Positions 21,334-33,386 of a stretch of 64,000 nt of DNA are shown here, piece by piece; position 1 is the first letter of the stretch; every line of letters begins with the position of its first letter. The stretch lies in assembly GCF_030272615.1 (NCBI RefSeq), contig NC_081414.1:235949733-236013732 (forward strand), written 5' to 3'. The stretch is from Cryptomeria japonica. Taxonomy: Eukaryota; Streptophyta; Pinopsida; Cupressales; Cupressaceae. The position numbers and the translations under genes are program-made. The notes beneath the pieces were generated by a model. It was not told where the DNA came from. It saw nothing but the letters and a program-made list of their open reading frames with translations, and did no database searches.

Positions 21334-22505
21334 TGTAGTGTCATAAAATTGTGACCCTAGAAATTTTAACCACATTTGAGGTTCTCACCTTGGCGACAGT
21401 ATCTTCTTTTCCAACTGAGACCCCTTTCAACAATTTCACCTTGAACCCCTCCTGTTTGAGCCCTGATTCTGCCTCAGGACCCTATCTAGACCCCAAGATA
21501 GAGCAGGACAGGGGCGTGGTGCCCCCCCCCCCCCCCCTCTCTTAGGGTGGCCCCAAGATAGGTCCCTTCGGTCCTATCTTCATTTCAGGATTCCAAATCT
21601 CCCCGATGTCGACCTTTGGTGAGATGAATTAATCTTTTGAGGCATGTATAAAAGGGAGTTGGTCCTCTCATTTGCATATACAGGAAATACATGATATAGG
21701 CAGTACACGAAATACATGATAGGCGAAATTCAAGCGAAGGTCTTCATCAAGTATTCAAGCATTCAAGTCTTCTTCATTCATCCCTTGGAGCAACGTTACA
21801 ACATTCATTTGCAAGCATATGTGTGTGTTAGGGTTTTGTCATGTTACATGCCATTACATACAACATTTGTGATTACATTCAAGAAGAAAAGCAACCATCG
21901 TCAACAAAATTGCAGATCTACAAGGTATACATTTCCATTGTTTACATTCAAGCATTTGCATTTATTTTCTTTCAAGGTTGATTCCTCAACCGGGGTTTGA
22001 TTGAGGCAAACCCCTATCCACAACCCTTCTCCCCTTCTCTTTTTTGTGTAGGTTGTAGGTGTGCGGCTGTATTTTCAGGTTTGGACTTAATTTGTAGAGA
22101 CGGAAAAACCATTTTTGTTTCGCGGATTTTTCGGAGGACCGTGTACACTTTCAACATGGTCTTGATGACTTTTCTCCAAATTTGCATGGTAGATCCATAT
22201 TAGTCTAAATATTTCAGATTTGAAGTTACAATGCGGTCCAGTACTGGTAGCTCCTCATTTCACTCATTTTATCTCTCTTTCCTACATAGTCAACAAGTAA
22301 ACTTTCTCATTTACAAAAGAGGGCAAGTCACACTTTAAACCTTGTAACCCAGTTGGAATTCACATCCTTGTTTCCCTTGGATTTGGATCTAGTGGATTCA
22401 AGCCCCTCTTTTGAATGTAAAGTTCCTCCAAGCGAAAATCTTCCTAGTGACTTCCTTTCTCTCTCCTAGGTGGGGAGTCACTAGGGTTCAATTTTCCACT
22501 TTACA
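21334..22505 (+). repeat. 3' LTR
   Basis: Matches 15728-16893. It differs by scattered substitutions and a run of 16 C (21522-21537) where the 5' LTR has shorter C runs. TATA box at 21647-21654. Ends ccactttaca, then atcat. Confidence 0.92.
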
Positions 22506-22899
22506 ATCATATATGAATAAAGTTGAATGTCGTGATGATGTTTGAAATTGGGATTTTCAATATAAGTTGTCATATTGTTAAAAAAGGTAAGATTCGAAGG
22601 TTGGGGTCTGGTTTAATTGGTGAGAGCTTCTTGTGGTAGTTACAAGATTATAAGGTCGAGTATCCTTCTAGCCTATGTGGTATTAGAGGGTGCGTTGTGT
22701 TGATGTCACCAGTCACATTAAAAATTTTACCGGGCACACTATAGTTTCTAGGGGGGGCTACCCAATTCATGCAATTTAAAAATGTATTATTTAAAAATTA
22801 ATTAATAGCCAATATACAAAAAATAAAATATAACACATAATAAGACTCTTAAAAACATGTGGTTCTTTGACAAAAAGGGCGAAAAAAGGCAATTTGAGC
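22506..22899. other. Flank of the LTR insertion, no gene seen
   Basis: Sequence after the atcat duplication. AT-rich with no recognisable motif. The bases left of 15728 should have been continuous with this before insertion. Confidence 0.5.
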
Positions 22900-25600
22900 A
22901 AGGTGAAGGCACTGATATGGGCATAAGAGGCTTGAGCTTATGACCCCAAGTAGACGATTCAACCATGACATTAGGGTTTCGATCCAAGTAGGTATCTTGG
23001 TTTTTAAGGTTCAAAGAATGAAATTGGGAGAAGACAAAGATTTGCCTTGAAACCCCTAGAGAAATGGTGGATTCCAAAATGTGAAGTGGTGGTGACTGGT
23101 GCAAATGTAATCCATGTTCAATCGAGATTGAAGGAAATATGTCAATCGTTTTTCAATTTGTTTGAATTATCGAAAATTGTCTCTAGGTTAGAAGTCTATG
23201 CCTTTTTTATCAAATGGGTAGATTAATGGTCTGTTAGGGGAAAAATTCACACATGGTGGTGTGAGTAGAAATATGGCAATGAGATCAAAATTAAGGCATT
23301 GTGGTTTGATGATGGATGGGGTAGGGTTTATCATTTCTAATTGGACTCATAACTTCAACATGCTAAAACAAGATTTCAAATATTCCAACCTACTTTCACC
23401 TCTACAACTTTATGATGGAATATTGGGATGAAGAATCTCTTAGGATGATTCGGGAAAAAATAGGTAAAATTATTAGAGTAGATGAGTAGTTAGGGCAAGC
23501 GGATTTTGGTATGTATGCCATAATTTGTGTATGAATCAATTCAAATTCTCCCCAAACTAAGGAGTTAGAATTGAGATCTGAATTTGACATATGATGCCAA
23601 AAGATCAAGTTGGAGATAGCTTCTATAACCATAGTGAAATATTTAGAAGGTAAATTTTTAAGGGAGACCCACCCAGAGGCACATTAGAAGGGAATGGCTC
23701 ACTTTGATGAGGGATTACCTCCCTCCTCTCTATTGATCTGTTATTCTTTAGATAACTTGAGCGATGGTAAAATGGGGAAGGCACTCTAGGGAGGGAAAGG
23801 AATTTGGCAAACCAAATTCAAAGGAAAAGAGACACTTAGAGAGAACAAAAACAAAAAACAAAAAACAAAATACCCCCTTAATCCAATATAGAATTATATG
23901 ATGCTAGATCAAGGATTACGAAATACCGGTACTAAGATGTAGGAGATGAATAATCTAGAGGACATGACTCTCATTTTCTTTGAGATCTAGAGTGAATTCA
24001 CAAATTGACCATAGTTTCGCTGCAAACAATTTTGAGAGGGCTTATGATTTGTTTTGCATTTCTAACAAATATAGAGGGCTGAATGTAGATTCCATGTGCC
24101 TTCATAAGGAATCCAACATGGAGATGTTAAGGCCCATTGGGAAATATTTTTAGAGGAAGGGGAGATAAAAGAGTTGACATGATCATTGGAGCCCTTTGTC
24201 ATTGGAAAAGGAGCTACAAAACACCTTTCCCTAGAGAAACTTGGGAATCTCCAAACTTCATTTACTAAAGAAACTCTTGACTATAAAGAGGGCAAGAGAA
24301 AAGGAAGAAATTTAAGTAAAGAACAACTTAGTCAAGATGGAGATGTTGACGGTTGATAGAATATAATTATGATGCTAAGATCTAGGAAGAAGCCCCTTCT
24401 TAGAGAGCCATATCTCCTCATGGAATGTTAGGGGCTTAAATGCCCCTAACAAAAAGTGCTTAGTTAAGTGCCGAATAGAGTTATTAAATTTGAATATCCT
24501 TTTGATACAAGAAACAAAGTTGACCAACATGGATATAGATATTTCGAAATTCAAGTTAAAATTTTGGAGGTGGAAATTGTCAAAACAATGGGAGCTTTTG
24601 GGGGTTTTGCCACTTTCTGGTGCCCTAAAACGATCCATCTAGAGAAAATAGCTAAAAGCGAAAATTACATTACAAGTAGAGTAAATAGTCTCAAGAAAAA
24701 CCATATTGCCACTTTCTAATGTCCTTGTCTTGAGAAGAAGCAAAGGGAGTTGGATTAGGTATTTGCCTCCTATTCAAATGAGCTACATATTCTTGGAGGG
24801 GACATCAATGTGACTCTTAATGGGGTTGAGAAATTTGAAGGGGTTAGAAGGGAATATTGATCTCAAATTGACTTTGAAGAATTTGTGGAGAGAAACCATA
24901 TGGTTGAAATTCCTATGAAGGACGACTCTTACACTTGGACCAATCGTAGACTTGGTTTCAACAACCTTAAAAATTGTCAAATTCCTTTGCAAGGGAACCT
25001 CAAAGTTAGTCCATTCACATTTGAATGTAATTTGATTCTTTTTTTTGGGTCTAACCACTATTTGATTCGATTAATTAGTAGTGACATGTGCCTTGTAAAA
25101 TAGTCCTCTAAATTTGAGAACATGTCGATGAAAAACCTTGACTTCCTCCACCTTATTGCAAGCTTGTGGATTGATCCATTCCAATTAGGTACAAATATGT
25201 TTTGCCTTGTTGAAAAGTTGAAATATGTAAAAAGAAAGATGAAGCACTGTAACATAGATCACTTCAAGAATATCTTTGAATAGAAGAACGAAATTGAAGG
25301 GAAATGTAGGAGTTGAATGAATAAGTTTTCATTTTTGGAATGAATCAATATAGATTTCTTAGAGGAAAGGAACTTATGAAGGAGTACTTGGATTATTCTA
25401 GCTAGACAAGAGGTGTTTTGGAGACAAAAATGAAGATAAATTTTGTTGAAAAATGGTAATAGAAACTCTAAATACTTTCACAATGCAACCAAGATAAGAA
25501 GGGTCCAAAATAGAATTAGTAAGTGAAATATAGTAGTTGAGATTGTCACCGAGGATCTAGATAATATAAAAAAGGGAAGTAGTGATACTATAGAATCTTC
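22900..25600 (+). pseudogene. Degraded L1-type LINE (ORF1 and endonuclease part of ORF2)
   Basis: At about 23400-23560, in mixed frames, ORF1 is recognisable as a DUF4283 relative (MEYWDEESLRMI, GKIIRVDE, GQADFG). ORF2 begins near 24412 with ISSWNVRGLNAPNKKCLVK, LNILLIQETKL, the N-terminal endonuclease motifs (Asn and Glu of apurinic endonucleases), continuing LGGDINVTLNGVEKFEG and DDSYTWTNRRLGFN at 24790-24965. Then come LEKLKYVKRK-like and NSKYFHNATKIRRVQNRIS at 25200-25515, which match the LINE at 48980-55560. The RT is absent: the element is cut near 25600 by a copia LTR. Many stops and frame changes. Confidence 0.7.
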
Positions 25601-25609
25601 TCAACAAGT

Positions 25610-26791
25610 TGTTACCAATTTGTGTGGTTGACATGTGTAGTCTAGAGAATGCTCTACATTGCTCCACATTAGTGTGTCTGTTGCTCTATCTTGGAGACAT
25701 GCTTGTAATGTTTGTGTTATGTCTATGTTCAAGTTTTAGGTACTGAAATGTTTTGCAAGAATTGTTAGTGATTTTATGTTCATAACTGTTTCTTCTATCC
25801 TTTTGGATTGAAGTGTTTTGTATCTATTTGTGTTGTGTTGTGCCAACATTTTTTGATGTGACAATGAGAAAGAAGTGGTTGGGAATGTTGTTGGATGTTC
25901 AAGGAATGACCTTATGGCATTTGGAAAGATATGTTTTTGGGTTGATAGTTATGTGCTACATGGTTTACCTGCATGCTACCTTGTTTCTAACTTGAGGTGA
26001 TGTGCATCAACATGTGTGATGTTTGGGGCCACCTAGAAAGATGTGAAAGGATGTTTTAGGTCCTCTCTATCTCCTGGATTGGATCGCTTTCACCTTGTGT
26101 TTAGTGGCCGACTTGATAAAACTTATGCTCGTCCCATGTTCTAGCCAACAAAATTAATGTTTTTGTTATGAGGAGGTTGATATATATAGAAGATCAAATC
26201 AATATGTCTGTGGTGTGTGCTTACAAGATCATATCAATTGCAGAGTATGTGATGCAAAGTTGAGGTAGAGAAAGTGTTTGGTGAATGTTTTTGAAGTTGG
26301 TTGCGTGAGACAAAGGTTCAACAATAGCTTCATGCTTGGAGATTGTTGGAGGTAGTATGCTGAAGGCTTATTCATCTTGGTTCATATATTCATGTGCCTT
26401 GCTCATAGATAATGAGTCTCCCTAATAAATTCTCTTTATCTTGCCTTGAGGTAGTGACTCTTAGCTTGCAAGTTCCTTGTATCTTTTTCTTGGGGTAGTG
26501 CACCTCAACTTACAAGTCCTTTCAAGAGCAGCGAGCTTCCTTGGTAGAGTGCCTAAACCAATTATTGCAATCTTGTTCATATATTGTGCGTTAACTCTCA
26601 TCATGGTTTTTCCCTTTTTGGGTTTTCCTCGTAAATGTGGTGTTCTCTTATGTATTGTTCTTATTGCTTTATCTTTCATTGATGGTAATCAAATTAAGGA
26701 TTAATTGAATATGAAGTGATGGATAAATTTTTTTAGTGTTTTTTCAAGATTGATTTACTCCCCCCTTCTCAATCTTGTGGTGTGTTTAACA
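25610..26791 (+). repeat. Ty1/copia 5' LTR (left edge uncertain)
   Basis: The right edge is set by 'gtttaaca' at 26784-26791, followed two bases later by a PBS. The left edge lies where LINE similarity ends, near 25610, at a 'tgttacc' or 'tgtgtgg' TG start. No 3' partner exists in the window, because the element is truncated. Confidence 0.45.
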
Positions 26792-26793
26792 AT

Positions 26794-26806
26794 TGGTATC
26801 CGAGCT
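26794..26806 (+). promoter_or_regulatory. copia primer-binding site
   Basis: tggtatccgagct is one or two changes from TGGTATCAGAGC, the usual copia site for initiator methionine tRNA. Confidence 0.8.
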
Positions 26807-26849
26807 AGGTTCCTCCAGAAGAAGCTTAACCGCTTGAGGAAGATTTGAG

Positions 26850-28000
26850 ATGACACAAGATGGATCTTACAAGATACCTAAGTTTGATGGTACATACTGC
26901 ACCTTTTGGAAGATAAGGATGGAATTATATAAGAGCTATATGGGATTTGGAATTTGGAACTCTACTGTATATGGTTATACTACTCGTACTCCTCCAACTA
27001 CTTCAGATGAAATCAAATTGCATGAGAACAATGGCAAGGCAAGAAATGCAATTACAAGTGGTTTGGCAGATTTAGTACTGATGAAGGTGTTGCACTATAA
27101 GTTTTATAATGATGTTTGAGAGAAGCTCAACAACATTTGTGAAGGAGATGAAAAAGTAAGACAAATCAAGATGCAAAATTTGAAATACCAATTTGAGAAT
27201 CTAAGAATGTCAAAAGAGGAGAACATTGATGGCTATATGCACTGAGTAACAGAGATGGTGAATGGAATTAGAGGCATTGATGGAAAATTGGATGATGATG
27301 TAGTAGTGAAAAAGGTAGTCAAATATCTTCTCGAGTCCTATAGTTCTAAAGTATTTTCTATTGAGGAAAGTAGGTGTGGTCACTTCCTTGAGATGAGAGA
27401 GTTTGAATTATATAACCCTAAGAAGGATGCTGCATTCGAAGCCAGTAAGAAAGTGTAAGATGATGGTCTTGATGATGCTGAAGCAAGTTTTGTGTGAAGA
27501 TTGAAGAAAGGCACTAGCAAATACAAACTTAAGTTACCTTTCAAATGTTTTAATTGTGGAAGAAGTAGTGGTCATTTTTCATCTAAATGTACTTTCAAGG
27601 AAGATACTAATACCAGGGGAGATGATAGGTACAAAAGTGGAGAAGACAGAAACAAAAGACATAAGTCTAAAAGAAGTTTTATGATGATTCAAATGATAAA
27701 ACACTATATATGACTGTGAAAGTTGATAATGCTGAAAAATGTAAGGAATCTCTTACATACAGATGAAAATAAAAGTTCATTAATTGTGTATACTGCTCTT
27801 CATGCAAAAGAAGAACCAAATGAGTGGTTGATAGTGGGTACTCTGGTCATATAATTGGTGATAGAGGAAAGTTTATCAATCTTGAAAACTAGAATGGTGG
27901 ATAAGTTAAGTTTGCCGGTGAAGAGTTTGCTCAGATTTGTTGTAAATGAGTCATAAGAAGTGATGGAAAGAACAAAACTGAGGATGTTCTCTATGTTTTT
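26850..28000 (+). pseudogene. Ty1/copia gag and protease, nonsense-disrupted
   Basis: One frame from ATG 26850 to 27713 encodes gag: IPKFDGTYCTFWKIRMELY (the DUF4219/UBN2 start), VRQIKMQNLKYQFENLRM, EEMVNGIRGI-like helix, then a zinc knuckle CFNCGRSSGHFSSKC with five rather than four residues before His. It is interrupted by stops at 27117, 27243, 27456, 27495 and 27714; those I can compare fall on Trp or Arg family positions, the pattern of cytosine deamination. At 27820-27990 the protease follows in another frame (VVDSGYSGHIIGDRGKF, GGxVKFAG, KTEDVLYV). A 4.1-kb insertion then breaks it at 28000. Confidence 0.85.
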
Positions 28001-28004
28001 GATT

Positions 28005-29531
28005 AAAAAGCAGTGTTAACTAGGGTGTTGACCCTTTACATAGTCAAAGACTATCAAAGAAAACATGTCTAACCATCTACAACCTAGGCCTAACACAAGG
28101 AGGGGTAGGGACACCCAAGCCTTGATAATGAGGGGTTTTGTGGGACGGGGAGGAGTTCCCCTTCTTCTTGGGACAACCAACATTCTAAGCGATATTGTCA
28201 TTGGGACCAAGAAGAGAGTGGTCAAGCGGTAAGGACCACGCCGGGTTGCCATCAATAGATCCATCAAAGAGCTTTTGCAGAATGGTAGCCTGCTGCTATA
28301 GAACAACAGGGTTTGTTGTAGAACAACAACAGGTTGATGCAGAAAGACGTCATCAATATCAGAACTGGTAGGTGTGGAGCGGAGATGCAAGTTAGAGGCA
28401 ACAAGAGCTGGATACACCAAGGTAGGAGGAGCCAAAATGGTGGAATCAACAACAATATCAACAATATTAAAAGGCACTTCATCCTCATGAGAGGAGGCAA
28501 TCGAATCGGGATCAACAACATAGATGGTTAAGTGATCATCAATAGCATCCATCTACCAAGTAGCAACACGTTTGTGGCGTGAGATAGAGCAGTTCAAAGC
28601 AAGATGATCTGTAGAGAAGCATTTTTGACAGCGAAAGGGGAGGCCCTCAAAATCCAATGGTTGTGTCCAAGGTCGATCCCCTACCATGAGAGCCACATCT
28701 CCCTGGAGAGGCAAAGAGATGTCAATATCCATTAGGATAGGGGCAAAGGTAGTGTGGCCCATTGAAGACGTGACATGATCAACGTTTAAGAAACAACCCG
28801 AGGAGTTACCAATAACCTCATAGCAAGAATGCTCCCAAAAATGGAGAGGGAGATTTGGAAGGTGGACCCAAACTAGATGCACATTAAGTGGTTTAGTGAG
28901 AGGGTTGAAAGAAGTTATCCAAGGCTTAACAGAGAGGGAGTGGACTCCCCAAGCTCACAACTTGCCCAGAACCAAATCCCAATTAGTTGAAGATGTAAAA
29001 GAAGCATTGAAAAAGACTTTAGCACAAGGGAAAAGCTCAATATTATGAGCCACCAAAGACCTCCAAGAATCACTTACCCTGTAGTAGAGGTCCGTTAGTG
29101 AGGGCCAGAGCCTAGAGAATATGCACACTAAAGCACAACGTTGGTAGAACCCAATGTTGTCCATCACATCCTGTCCACAATCCACCACAATAGAGGATTT
29201 GGCATAGGGAAGATGACGAACCCCCTTGGAGGCTTGGGTAGCAGATCTGGCCACACGAGCAAAGTTGTGCCTGCCAACAAAAGGTTTGGGCACGACCTTA
29301 GTACCCACAACATCCATAGCCACCAATTGAGAAGCATCACCCAAAGAGTCTACATTGGGTGATGTTCTCTGTTGGTTCCCAAATCAACAGATCCCCAAAC
29401 CCTAAAGACTTAGCCATGTTCTTATCAATAGGTTCAAGGTTAGATTTGTCCAACGAACGAGATTTAGTCACAAGACTGAAATCTCTTGCACTTTTTGGCT
29501 CTGCAAGACCAAGGCGGGTGTACCTATGCAA
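28005..29531 (-). mobile_element. ORF1-only LINE-like retroposon, copy B
   Basis: Reverse complement of the same family as 13406-15045. The 3' tail is at the low-coordinate end: 'tttttgattaaaaagcagtgttaactagggtgttgaccc', matching the copy A tail over about 35 bp. It lies inside the protease/integrase part of a copia element. No target-site duplication was found, so one end may be rearranged. No RT is encoded. Confidence 0.75.
28016..29531 (-). pseudogene. LINE-type ORF1 protein of copy B
   Basis: From 29344 down to 28016 there is one frame with just two stops, at 28955 and 28553. In copy A both positions are Trp (LWSWG; the WWKDA context), so single G-to-A changes explain them. Upstream 29531-29337 is a further N-terminal part in another frame. 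Blocks: FVGRHNFARVARSATQ, FYQRCALVCIFSRLWPSL, IELFPCAKVFFNASF, ILMDIDISLPLQGDVALMVG, FRCQKCFSTDHLALNC, a complete C-x2-C-x4-H-x4-C knuckle. The tail is Ser/Leu/Gln-rich. Function as in copy A: RNA binding for retroposition. Confidence 0.8.
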
Positions 29532-32128
29532 TGCCTAAATGACTTTCAAATTCCAACACTCAAGGCCTCACAAGTTATAGTAGATATCCCAATGTGTATA
29601 TGCCAAGGAAAGTGTATGAATCTTCAAATTTGGCTACAATCCTGGCTTCTAAACTCTCACTCAACATTTGGGAAGGATTTCTACACTAAACCTACTCCTA
29701 AAATTAACCCCTAGAACAAAAAATAAATAACAAAAAAAAAAGAGAGACTTTAAGAGAATGGATTGATTTTGAAAACTGGGAGGAAACCCCATTACCAGTG
29801 CCTTCATTGGGGCACAAGAGTCAAGTTACAACTAATAGACATTAAACCCAAATAGACTAACATATAACCAATGGGTTCTCAGTATTAATGTATTACACTT
29901 ACACCCCCTATTACAACGTTATTGCAACCATTCTTACTTATTCTACATCCACGCAACACCATTTCATTATCCTGTTAAAATCACTTTAATCTCTTACTTG
30001 AAGAGAAGAAAGAAACAAGACAAACACCCGAGCTTGCAGGGACAAAACAGAGGATCCTTGATCATCTCTTTCATAAAACAATTAGATTACATGCTGGTGA
30101 TAATTACAATAAAAACATTGAAAACATGTATGATTTCTGGTTATACACTATGATAAAATGACTACAAACTGATAATCAAACTGTAGCTTACTCCTAATCC
30201 TTGACTGTACATGGAAGTCCCTGCTTCTAGGATTATATTGAGAATCATCAGAATCAAACCTCCTCTCATTGGCCTAGAGTTCCCTTTTATATGACAAGGG
30301 AGTAAACCAAGCTACAAGCCAGGTGAGACACATGTCACAACTTGATTGCATGAGATCACAATAAACCTTAAGGCATGAGTCCTTGTACATTGCACATGAT
30401 TTGGATGCATTAAATGTGAGCAGTTGCAATGGTAGCCTCTGGAGCCGTGAGCCTACAATCACCCTGAGCAATTTTCTTGAGCCTCGAAGAAATCCGCCAA
30501 ACTTGTTGATCAATTGCTAGCAAAGATTTGATCTTCTGTCATATCTCGGGGCTCTCATCTGAGTCTAGATTACTATATGTAGTAATCTTCATCTACCTAT
30601 AAAATGTGATATCTTCCTTCTGATCATCTCAAGCCGCTAAACAATTTGTAACAAAATCCCCATTAATGCACTTTCCATCCTCTGTCGATTTGCCCTAAAA
30701 AGATTGACAACTACCCCCAACATTACCGACCTCTATGTATTCAATTGCCTCTATGATCGCCTTGGATGCCACATCATCATTTTCATTGTCCAAATCACCT
30801 CGTCAAGCTTGGTTAATAATGACGTGGAGAATCGAGTCTATCGGGTTGCATGCTAGCAAACTTGCAGGTCGACTAACACGTGTGTTATGCGCTCTCTCAA
30901 CAACAAGCTTTTTGCGGGATGGTGATAACACTTTATTGTCTAGATACAAACTAAGTCACACAGAAAGGGAACATCTTCGTTGTAACTCTCACAAGCTGGA
31001 TCAAAGCACTTGGGGTTATACCGAAACCCTATGTCATGCCGAAAAGAAAAACCTTGCTAGTCTTTATCGATGTGACAGTAAATGTGTCAAATCGAAAACT
31101 CCATGTCGCTATAGCACAAATGCTTTGTAAGGAGGCACTTTGGGTCATGGAAAAATGCCATGTCACACTGAAAAAGAACCATTGCTGGCCAGAATTCCCA
31201 AAGTCGCAACAAAATAAGATCATGTTGGGGTAGCATAAAGGGCTAAAGAGAGGTAGATTTGGTCTAACTGAATTCCAAAGTCATGCCGAAAAGAAAACAC
31301 TTCGCCAAAATGGGATGGTTGTCACATTGACACGGAGCACATGTCACTCAGACAAAGGAACTATCACAACGAAAAGGATATTTCAGTGAAAGACAAAAGG
31401 GGCGGCCAAGAGGAGAGAAGGTCTTGCCGAAAAGGCACTTGCCGCCATTCCACAAAGGGGCCCACATAGACCGGGAGATCTAACCCGTGGTTGCCACATG
31501 GCACCAGGGAACCATGATTGAAAGGGCCCACACAACCACAATTCACTCTGAATGAACCAACACATGCTCACCACTTGGACATCTGTAGACACTCGCACAA
31601 CGTGGGCTCGATTATCAGGGGTTGGAGGCTAGTCGGAACTCGACATGAAAACAAAAAGAAACTTCTTCCTTTCCATTTGGATGTGATAGGATGATAAGGG
31701 GCAGACAACATGAGCCCATCTATAGGGGTTGGAGGTTTGCCGGAACTCAACATGAAAACAAAAAGCAACTTCTTCCTTTCCATTTGGATGCGACAGTTCG
31801 ATAAGGGGTTGGCCTTGCCGACAAACCCTCTCACACCGAAATCCAAGCCTTGTCGCTAAGAAGAGACCTCTGTCACACTGAAAAAGGGACATATCAACAT
31901 AACACATGAAGGCCGATAGGAAGTTAAAATAGTCTTAGCGAAAGATGATGTCTCATCGACAAGGAACATGTCGATGAGAGAAAGACACGGTCTCACCAAA
32001 AACCACCATTCACATGGATTTTCAACATTTTTTAGCCTGCAACACTTATGTAGCTAACATGACATGTTATGCAAAACTACGACCAATACTCCCTATAGCT
32101 ACATAGCAACTAACATGATGTGTTATCC
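29532..32128. other. Rest of the copia-interrupting insert; LTR-like, no recognised gene
   Basis: No conserved domain found on either strand. A TATA-like 'ataaaaggg' on the minus strand near 30280-30295 and scattered 'tgtcacactgaaaaag' / 'atgccgaaaagaaaa' motifs between 30960 and 31900 suggest LTR or UTR sequence of an unknown element. The right edge is where copia homology returns (about 32128). Confidence 0.4.
31618..31811. repeat. 107-bp imperfect tandem duplication
   Basis: 'ggggttggagg..gtcggaactc.acatgaaaacaaaaag.aacttcttcctttccatttggatg.ga.ag..gataagggg' occurs from 31618 and again from 31725. Confidence 0.9.
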
Positions 32129-32580
32129 TGCAAAGGGGATTCTGAGTGTCAAAATTTGAAACCTGGGGCTTCAGAATTTAACAAAATTTTTGGAGTCCCA
32201 ACATTCTTTATGTTAAGGGATTGGGACGTAATCTTTTCAGTGCCAGTTAGATTTGCAACAAAGGATACAAACTTACATTTCATGAAAAAGGTTGTGAAAT
32301 CAGAAATGGTAGCTCAAGAAAACTAATTGTAGAATGAACAAGGACTGTTGGAAATATTTATCATCTAAAGGAAGCTAAAGGAAGCAACTGTTTGATGACT
32401 CAAAGTAGGGAATGTGGGTGGCAAAAAAGGATGGGACACATCAACTTTGACAACATGGTGAAGATTAGTTCTACACATTTATCAAGAGATATGTCAAAGA
32501 TTATCAAGCCTACAAAAGCAATATGCAAAGATTGTCATATTGGAAAGCAGACAAGGACAAAATTCATAGATTCACCATAA
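32129..32580 (+). pseudogene. Ty1/copia GAG-pre-integrase region (element resumes)
   Basis: After the insertion the copia frame returns, first degraded (GILSV-like, 32135-32150), then at 32395-32580: WQKRMGHINFDNMVKIS and ICKDCHIGKQTRTKF, the conserved pre-integrase HxxxH..CxxC zinc motif (first His replaced by Gln here). It ends abruptly at 32577 against the LTR of another element, so integrase, RT and RNase H are missing. Confidence 0.8.
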
Positions 32581-33257
32581 AGTAGCCAATACCATCCGGT
32601 ATACATATAGGCTTACAGGCCTAGAACAACATACATTCCAGAAAATAATCCATCGGAACCTTGAAAGGAGTTTAAATTACAAAACATGAATTTAAACTAT
32701 CATTTATCTTTGCTTCTCTACCAAAGGATCGAATACATCAATATATATTGCATTCAAAACACATTTGGGTCATCCACAAAAGATTACATTCTCCATAAGA
32801 GGAAAATGAAACATGTAAAATAGGTCAGACCTAAAACGTGAAGATCTCCGCCAAGAATGCAAATGAAGTGCGGACCACCAAGGAAGGTTGACCAAGGGCT
32901 CAAGAACATCGAATGAAGTGCCAATTAGATTGACAAGCCAAGAAATCGCTCCACAAGAGAAGAAATCTCCAACTAGTCGTTAAGCTTAAAATTGCTTCGG
33001 GAACCAAGAAACAACCAATCCGAAAGCGCTCACTTGCCGGAAAAGATTCCAAATAAACTGGAAATCTAGAATAAGGAATAAGAACACATCTGGAAACCAA
33101 GAATCTTATCCGCAACGAAAAATGAACAGCTACCGGAGAATGCCAGAAGAAACACAGAAGCTACAACGCACAACTGAACAAAAACAAAACAAAAACAAAA
33201 CTAAAACAACTATTTTTGGTTTATGCAAGATTGCTCATCGACTGGGAATGTTCTTGC
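32578..33257 (-). repeat. 3' LTR, truncated at outer end
   Basis: Aligns with 35707-36373: 'tacatataggcttacagg..ctagaacaacatacattcc', 'ggagtttaaattacaaaa', 'gcaagattgctcatcgac'. Corresponding bases for 35593-35706 are missing. Confidence 0.85.
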
Positions 33258-33386
33258 CTCAGACACCCTAGGTATAAAAGATGTTCCATTAGAGGAAGCT
33301 CATGAAGATCGAAAAGGGTTCAGAATATAGACCCCATTGCTCATTTCTGACCCAAATGTGCTCTTTGTCTTCAAAGTTATTCCTCC

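Larger units (their letters stand above)
15728..22505 (+). mobile_element. Complete non-autonomous LTR retrotransposon with a G-patch ORF
   Basis: Two direct LTRs (15728-16893 and 21334-22505) start TG and end CA and are flanked by the 5-bp duplication atcat (15723-15727 and 22506-22510). A primer-binding site follows the 5' LTR and a purine-rich tract precedes the 3' LTR. The 4.4-kb internal region carries one decayed reading frame (17969-18880) and no protease, RT or integrase. It therefore needs enzymes in trans, like LARD or gag-only elements. LTR copies differ at roughly 5-8% of positions in the stretches compared, so the insertion is not recent. Confidence 0.9.

Noticed and set aside
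31364-31907. Overlapping minus frames in the unknown insert as a gene
   Set aside because: They fall over the 107-bp duplication; Phe/Pro/Trp/Cys-rich without a domain.
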